NCBI GenBank assembly: GCA_002762705.1
Contig: PCVE01000059.1
Location: 1-8,999, forward strand
Direction of reading: 5' to 3'
Source: Candidatus Woesearchaeota archaeon CG11_big_fil_rev_8_21_14_0_20_43_8
GTDB taxonomy: Archaea > Nanobdellota > Nanobdellia > Woesearchaeales > CG08-08-20-14
DNA length: 8,999 nt
The notes beneath the pieces are model-generated. The model worked only from the letters and a program-made list of their open reading frames with translations, did no database searches and had not been told where the DNA came from. Shown here piece by piece: positions 6,862-8,999 of this stretch (positions within the stretch are counted from its first letter, which is position 1; each line of letters starts with the position of its first letter). Both the position numbers and the translations under genes were made by a program.

Positions 6862-7611
6862 GTCAAAATAAAAGCGATAATATTAGCTGCGGGATATGCT
6901 ACAAGGCTCTATCCTTTGACACTGGACAAACCAAAACCTTTGCTTCCAGTCGCAGGAAAGCCGATAATGGAATACATACTTGGAAAAGTCTCAGAAGTAT
7001 CTGATATCGATGAAGTCTATGTGGTCACAAACAACAAGTTCTTCAGTCATTTCCAGAAGTGGTCAGATGGATACGACACACGGCTTGACATCAAAGTGAT
7101 AAATGATGGTACAATGACAAACGAAGATCGTTTAGGCGCGATAGGTGATATCGATTATGTCATCACATGCGAAAAGATAGATGATAATGTGCTTGTGATC
7201 GGTGGAGACAATCTGTTCGAGTTCGATGTGTGTGATATGCACAAGCTATTTGAAGAAAAGAATACTTCTGTCGTCGCTCTGATCGACCTCAAGAGCAAGG
7301 ATGCAGTAGCGAATAAATTTGGAGTGGTAGAACTTGACAAGAACAAGAAGATCATAGATTTCGAGGAGAAACCTGCAAAACCGAAGAGTTCTCTCGCTGC
7401 GACCGCATGCTACCTGTTCTGCAGAGAGGATATAAAAGAGCTACGGCGTTGCATCGAAGAGAACAATAAACCCGACAATTCAGGCGACTTCGTGCGTTAC
7501 CTGACATCTAAAAAAGAAGTGCATGGCTTTGTCTTCACAGAAGGATGGTTCGACATAGGCAGCCACGATGATTACAAAGAAGCGAATGCGGTCTATTCTA
7601 AGAAAACATAG
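6859..7611 (+). CDS. Sugar-phosphate nucleotidyltransferase (NDP-sugar pyrophosphorylase family)
   Basis: The family joins a sugar-1-phosphate to an NTP, releasing pyrophosphate, in the cytoplasm. The 250 residues contain the N-terminal signature ILAAGYATRLYPLT (8-21), KPKPLLPVAGKPIMEY (24-39), the metal-binding GGDN (115-118, D117), FEEKP (168-172) and the closing WFDIGSHDDY (230-239) with the second metal Asp. There is no left-handed beta-helix acetyltransferase domain, so it is single-function, like RmlA-type or GlmU N-terminal enzymes. Specificity (glucose/dTTP, UTP, GTP-mannose) cannot be read from sequence. The start is unsettled: GTG at 6859 gives MVKIKAIILAAG, whereas homologues begin MKAIILAAG, which would put the start at ATA 6868, six bases after GAGGTG. 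It may feed lipid-linked glycan synthesis together with the kinase-like gene downstream (inference). Confidence 0.9.
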   Translation: MVKIKAIILAAGYATRLYPLTLDKPKPLLPVAGKPIMEYILGKVSEVSDIDEVYVVTNNKFFSHFQKWSDGYDTRLDIKVINDGTMTNEDRLGAIGDIDYVITCEKIDDNVLVIGGDNLFEFDVCDMHKLFEEKNTSVVALIDLKSKDAVANKFGVVELDKNKKIIDFEEKPAKPKSSLAATACYLFCREDIKELRRCIEENNKPDNSGDFVRYLTSKKEVHGFVFTEGWFDIGSHDDYKEANAVYSKKT

Positions 7612-7631
7612 CTTTATTTCGTTCCAAAGGG

Positions 7632-7640
7632 TTTAAATAA
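7632..7640 (+). promoter_or_regulatory. TATA box for the COG2426/kinase-like operon
   Basis: TTTAAATAA is centred 26 bases before the second of two in-frame ATGs (7662) and 20 before the first (7656). The spacing favours the second. Confidence 0.55.
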
Positions 7641-7661
7641 CATAACCCTCGTTTCATGATC

Positions 7662-8156
7662 ATGCTAAAAGAAATCGCGATACTTGTCGTGCTGACAATG
7701 ATGCCTGTCCTAGAGCTTCGTTTCAGCATACCAGTAGGTATACTCGGAGGCACGATCAACCTGCCCTTTGGTCATAGTATAAGCGGCATGGGTATGTCAT
7801 GGCCGTTTGTCTTTGCCATCTGCGTAGTCGCGAATTTCATCATAGGTATCATCATCTATTTTTTCCTGGATAAGATAGTCCACCTTTTTTTGCGATTCAG
7901 ATGGTTCGCGAGATTCTACCATAAAATACTTGAAAGAGCGCAGAAGAAGATACAGAAGTCAGTCGACAAGTATGGAGAGATCGGAGTCGCCCTGTTCATA
8001 GGTGTACCATTGCCAGGAAGCGGAGTCTACACCGGAGCGCTCGGCGCATACGCGATCGGACTTTCGATGAAAAAATTCATAATCGCAGACCTAATAGGCG
8101 TAGTCATCGCTGGAATCATAGTAACAATCATGACTGTGGGTGTGCATCTATTATGA
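7662..8156 (+). CDS. COG2426-type putative small multidrug export membrane protein
   Basis: The protein has 164 residues from ATG 7662, or 166 from ATG 7656. Counting from 7656, the N-terminal PVLELRFSIPVGI (17-29) and the later FIGVPLPGSGVYTGALGAY (114-132) are the two conserved half-motifs of this family, each in a hydrophobic re-entrant-like region. Other hydrophobic spans are about 48-71 and 139-166. A basic amphipathic stretch (78-105) separates the halves and is probably cytoplasmic. The family name 'small multidrug export' rests on thin experimental support, and the fold is thought to resemble VTT/DedA proteins, so a lipid- or ion-related role is as likely. The stop overlaps the next start (ATGA), indicating an operon. 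I prefer 7662 from the TATA distance. Confidence 0.85.
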   Translation: MLKEIAILVVLTMMPVLELRFSIPVGILGGTINLPFGHSISGMGMSWPFVFAICVVANFIIGIIIYFFLDKIVHLFLRFRWFARFYHKILERAQKKIQKSVDKYGEIGVALFIGVPLPGSGVYTGALGAYAIGLSMKKFIIADLIGVVIAGIIVTIMTVGVHLL

Positions 8157-8740
8157 AAGAGACACATGAATTCGAAGTCAAACGAAAAGTCTTCCATATG
8201 ATATTTGGTGTGTCTATCATCGCTGTGATGTATCTGTTCAAAGACATGGGACAATTGTTCCTGCTCACTTTCCTTGCGATGTGCATGGTTGTCTCACACT
8301 TATATAACAAAATCCGCCTACCGATCGTCAGATATTTCATCGAAGGATTCGGAAGGCGCGCAGAGACAGATTCATTCCCTGGAAAAGGAGGGATACTTTT
8401 CCTTGCTACCGCCTTGGTGCTGTTCACGATAATGCCTATCGAATATGCTGCGGCATCTGTCATGATTCTTGCCCTTGGCGACACATTCGCAAATATTGTC
8501 GGCAGATTATTTGGAAAAACGTATATGCCATTTAGCGAAGAGAAAAAACTGGAAGGCACCATGGCTGGGATCATCGCGGCGACTATCGGTGCATCTATAT
8601 TCGTCCCTGTGCTTATGGCATTCATCGCATCATTCATCGCTATGCTTGTAGAATCAGTGGACACAAATTGGCTCGATGATAATATCACCGTGCCACTTGT
8701 AGCAGCTATCGTGCTGTCTTTGATAAGATATCTTTTCTAA
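8153..8740 (+). CDS. SEC59/phytol-dolichol kinase-like membrane protein (CTP-dependent family)
   Basis: The 195 residues form about six hydrophobic segments. Family landmarks are EVKRKVFHM near the N-terminus (8-16), FPGKGG (75-80), LGDTFANIVGRLFGKT (108-123), KKLEGTMAG (131-139) and LDDNITVPL (174-182). This order is that of COG0170 enzymes, which phosphorylate dolichol, phytol or geranylgeraniol with CTP, and it is distantly related to CDP-diglyceride synthases. In archaea the likely substrate is a polyprenol or geranylgeraniol, serving lipid carriers or salvage for ether lipids; which one is not decidable here. The ATG overlaps the previous stop by four bases, so expression depends on the upstream promoter and coupling. 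After the stop comes an almost unbroken run of A, which offers no T-run terminator on this strand. Confidence 0.82.
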   Translation: MKETHEFEVKRKVFHMIFGVSIIAVMYLFKDMGQLFLLTFLAMCMVVSHLYNKIRLPIVRYFIEGFGRRAETDSFPGKGGILFLATALVLFTIMPIEYAAASVMILALGDTFANIVGRLFGKTYMPFSEEKKLEGTMAGIIAATIGASIFVPVLMAFIASFIAMLVESVDTNWLDDNITVPLVAAIVLSLIRYLF

Positions 8741-8783
8741 AAAAAAAATAAAAATCATGATAGGAGTTTTACCTCCTACCATG
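8739..8783 (-). terminator. Hairpin plus T-run oriented as a minus-strand terminator
   Basis: CATG-A-TAGGAG (8756-8766) and CTCCTA-C-CATG (8773-8783) form a 10-pair stem with one A/C mismatch and a six-base loop. On the minus strand it is followed at once by five Ts, an A and ten Ts (8754-8739). Archaeal termination depends mainly on T-runs, so leftward transcripts from the right end could stop here. On the plus strand the same hairpin lies 15 bases after the kinase-like stop with no T-run after it. Confidence 0.4.
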
Positions 8784-8807
8784 TCAACCCCTTTCAAATC
8801 CCTCCCC

Positions 8808-8816
8808 TTAAAAATA
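8808..8816 (+). promoter_or_regulatory. Possible TATA box upstream of tiny ORFs
   Basis: TTAAAAATA preceded by CCCC resembles a BRE/TATA pair. It would start transcription near 8838-8841, inside the large stem-loop, about 36 bases before the ATG at 8876 that carries a Shine-Dalgarno. On the minus strand the same bases read TATTTTTAA and could act leftward. The evidence is the motif only. Confidence 0.25.
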
Positions 8817-8820
8817 TGTA

Positions 8821-8868
8821 GCCTCCCAGAGCCGTAGCTTTATAGCTACAGCAGAATGACCGGGAGGT
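8821..8868. other. Two-tier RNA-like stem-loop
   Basis: The outer stem pairs CCTCCC (8822-8827) with GGGAGG (8862-8867). The inner stem pairs 8831-8839 with 8844-8852 (nine positions, tetraloop 8840-8843). Between the tiers lies an asymmetric loop, one base at 8830 against seven at 8853-8859. Two imperfect positions (8833/8850 and 8828/8861) are A/C on plus but G-U on minus; the terminal 8821/8868 pair favours plus. On plus, GA 8829-8830 facing GA 8858-8859 could make kink-turn-like G-A pairs. Strand and function are unresolved. Confidence 0.5.
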
Positions 8869-8869
8869 G
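8862..8869 (+). promoter_or_regulatory. Near-perfect Shine-Dalgarno before an 11-codon ORF
   Basis: GGGAGGTG is complementary to the archaeal 16S tail and stands six bases before an ATG at 8876. The same bases form one arm of the outer stem with CCTCCC at 8822-8827, so any transcript containing both arms would hide the site. It may instead be chance within a structured RNA. Confidence 0.3.
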
Positions 8870-8875
8870 TCAGAT

Positions 8876-8911
8876 ATGTGCGAAAGAATGAATCCTAGTA
8901 ATTGTCTATGA
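8876..8911 (+). CDS. Tiny ORF, 11 codons, possible leader peptide
   Basis: It encodes MCERMNPSNCL and ends in TGA at 8909-8911. The support is the strong Shine-Dalgarno six bases upstream and an ATGA overlap with a second tiny frame, the same coupling used by the real operons in this window. It has no recognisable homology and could well be chance. Confidence 0.15.
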   Translation: MCERMNPSNCL

Positions 8912-8970
8912 AAGAATTGTGTGGTTTCTGTAATTACCATAGAGAGGGGAACCTAAATAGATATATATAG
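8908..8970 (+). CDS. Tiny ORF, 20 codons with CGFC motif
   Basis: It begins in an ATGA overlap with the 11-codon frame and encodes 20 residues starting MKELCGFCNYH, a CxxC plus nearby His that could in principle bind metal. It stops at TAG inside the TATATATA stretch. It is too short to judge and low in confidence. Confidence 0.12.
   Translation: MKELCGFCNYHREGNLNRYI
8959..8970. promoter_or_regulatory. Strong TATA stretch near the right edge
   Basis: AGATATATATAG is nearly symmetric and could serve either strand. To the right it would start a transcript near 8990-8997, probably for a gene just outside the window. To the left it would start near 8940, at the candidate RNA. Confidence 0.45.
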
Positions 8971-8999
8971 TTTTCGACAGAAAAATTACCCAAACAGTT

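Larger units (their letters stand above)
8741..8940 (-). ncRNA. Candidate structured non-coding RNA, strand uncertain
   Basis: On the minus strand these parts line up as a transcription unit of about 200 bases: TATATATA at 8961-8968, a start about 25 bases later near 8940, the two-tier stem-loop (8821-8868), a second hairpin (8756-8783) and a T-run end. I see no convincing match to tRNA, SRP RNA, RNase P RNA or a box C/D guide. ACA follows the outer stem two bases later (minus 8819-8817), which recalls an H/ACA RNA, but the pocket-to-ACA distance seems short and no clear kink-turn is seen on that strand. A 48-codon frame (8940-8794) covers much of it and looks unlike a protein. Confidence 0.25.

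Noticed and set aside
8128..8688. 186-codon minus-strand frame opposite the kinase-like gene
   Set aside because: The plus strand carries all COG0170 motifs and an ATGA overlap; the antisense frame is a shadow.
8821..8870. tRNA gene at the stem-loop
   Set aside because: There is no T-loop TTCRANNC, no anticodon arm and no acceptor geometry; it is a two-tier hairpin only.
8794..8940. 48-codon minus-strand frame, ATG about 25 bases from TATATATA
   Set aside because: Promoter spacing fits a leaderless gene, but the protein is Ser/Cys/Phe-rich with no motif and is laid over the stem-loop, so I favour a non-coding reading. Kept only as a caveat.
1..8999. CRISPR array, IS element, toxin-antitoxin or prophage genes
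   Set aside because: No spaced direct repeats, transposase motifs, terminal inverted repeats or phage-type genes are visible.

Overview
The window looks archaeal. It carries an aIF5B-type initiation factor of 589 residues, a homotetramer-length (178-residue) archaeal tRNA-splicing endonuclease, and a polyprenol/phytol-kinase-type membrane enzyme. Most genes have an A/T-rich TATA-like box 26-29 bases before their start codon and no Shine-Dalgarno sequence, the usual layout of leaderless archaeal transcripts. Codon use is rich in AGA and ATA. Packing is very tight: ATGA overlaps within operons and convergent genes whose stop codons touch or overlap. A small-genome lineage of the DPANN type would fit, but I cannot place the organism from this sequence alone.

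Layout. At 1-819 (minus) is a metallo-beta-lactamase-fold hydrolase cut off by the window edge. A 164-base divergent spacer (820-983) holds a degenerate 7-base tandem repeat and two promoters. At 984-3448 (plus) is a two-gene unit, aIF5B followed by a VTT/DedA-like membrane protein. It runs head-on into cysS (3449-4876, minus) with no spacer. cysS is divergent from endA (4958-5494, plus), which meets a small two-helix membrane protein (5491-5868, minus) at overlapping stop codons. A DUF1189-like five-helix membrane protein follows (5993-6754, minus). It is divergent from a sugar-phosphate nucleotidyltransferase (about 6859-7611, plus). Then comes a two-gene unit on plus: a COG2426 small-multidrug-export-like protein (7662-8156) overlapping a SEC59/phytol-kinase-like membrane protein (8153-8740). 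The last 259 bases (8741-8999) carry no convincing protein gene. They hold a long two-tier stem-loop, a second hairpin beside an A-run, and a strong TATA stretch.

How the genes fit together. aIF5B, CysRS and EndA are translation and tRNA-maturation housekeeping genes. The right half leans toward the envelope: a nucleotidyltransferase that would make an NDP-sugar, a probable CTP-dependent polyprenol/isoprenoid-alcohol kinase, and four membrane proteins, two of them (VTT/DedA and COG2426) of transporter- or scramblase-like families. A link to lipid-linked glycan or lipid supply is plausible but is inference from proximity.

I see no mobile element, CRISPR array, tRNA or rRNA. The features most worth a second look are the structured right end, the heptamer repeat, the unusual start of the nucleotidyltransferase (GTG inside a Shine-Dalgarno, or AUA) and the touching convergent stops.
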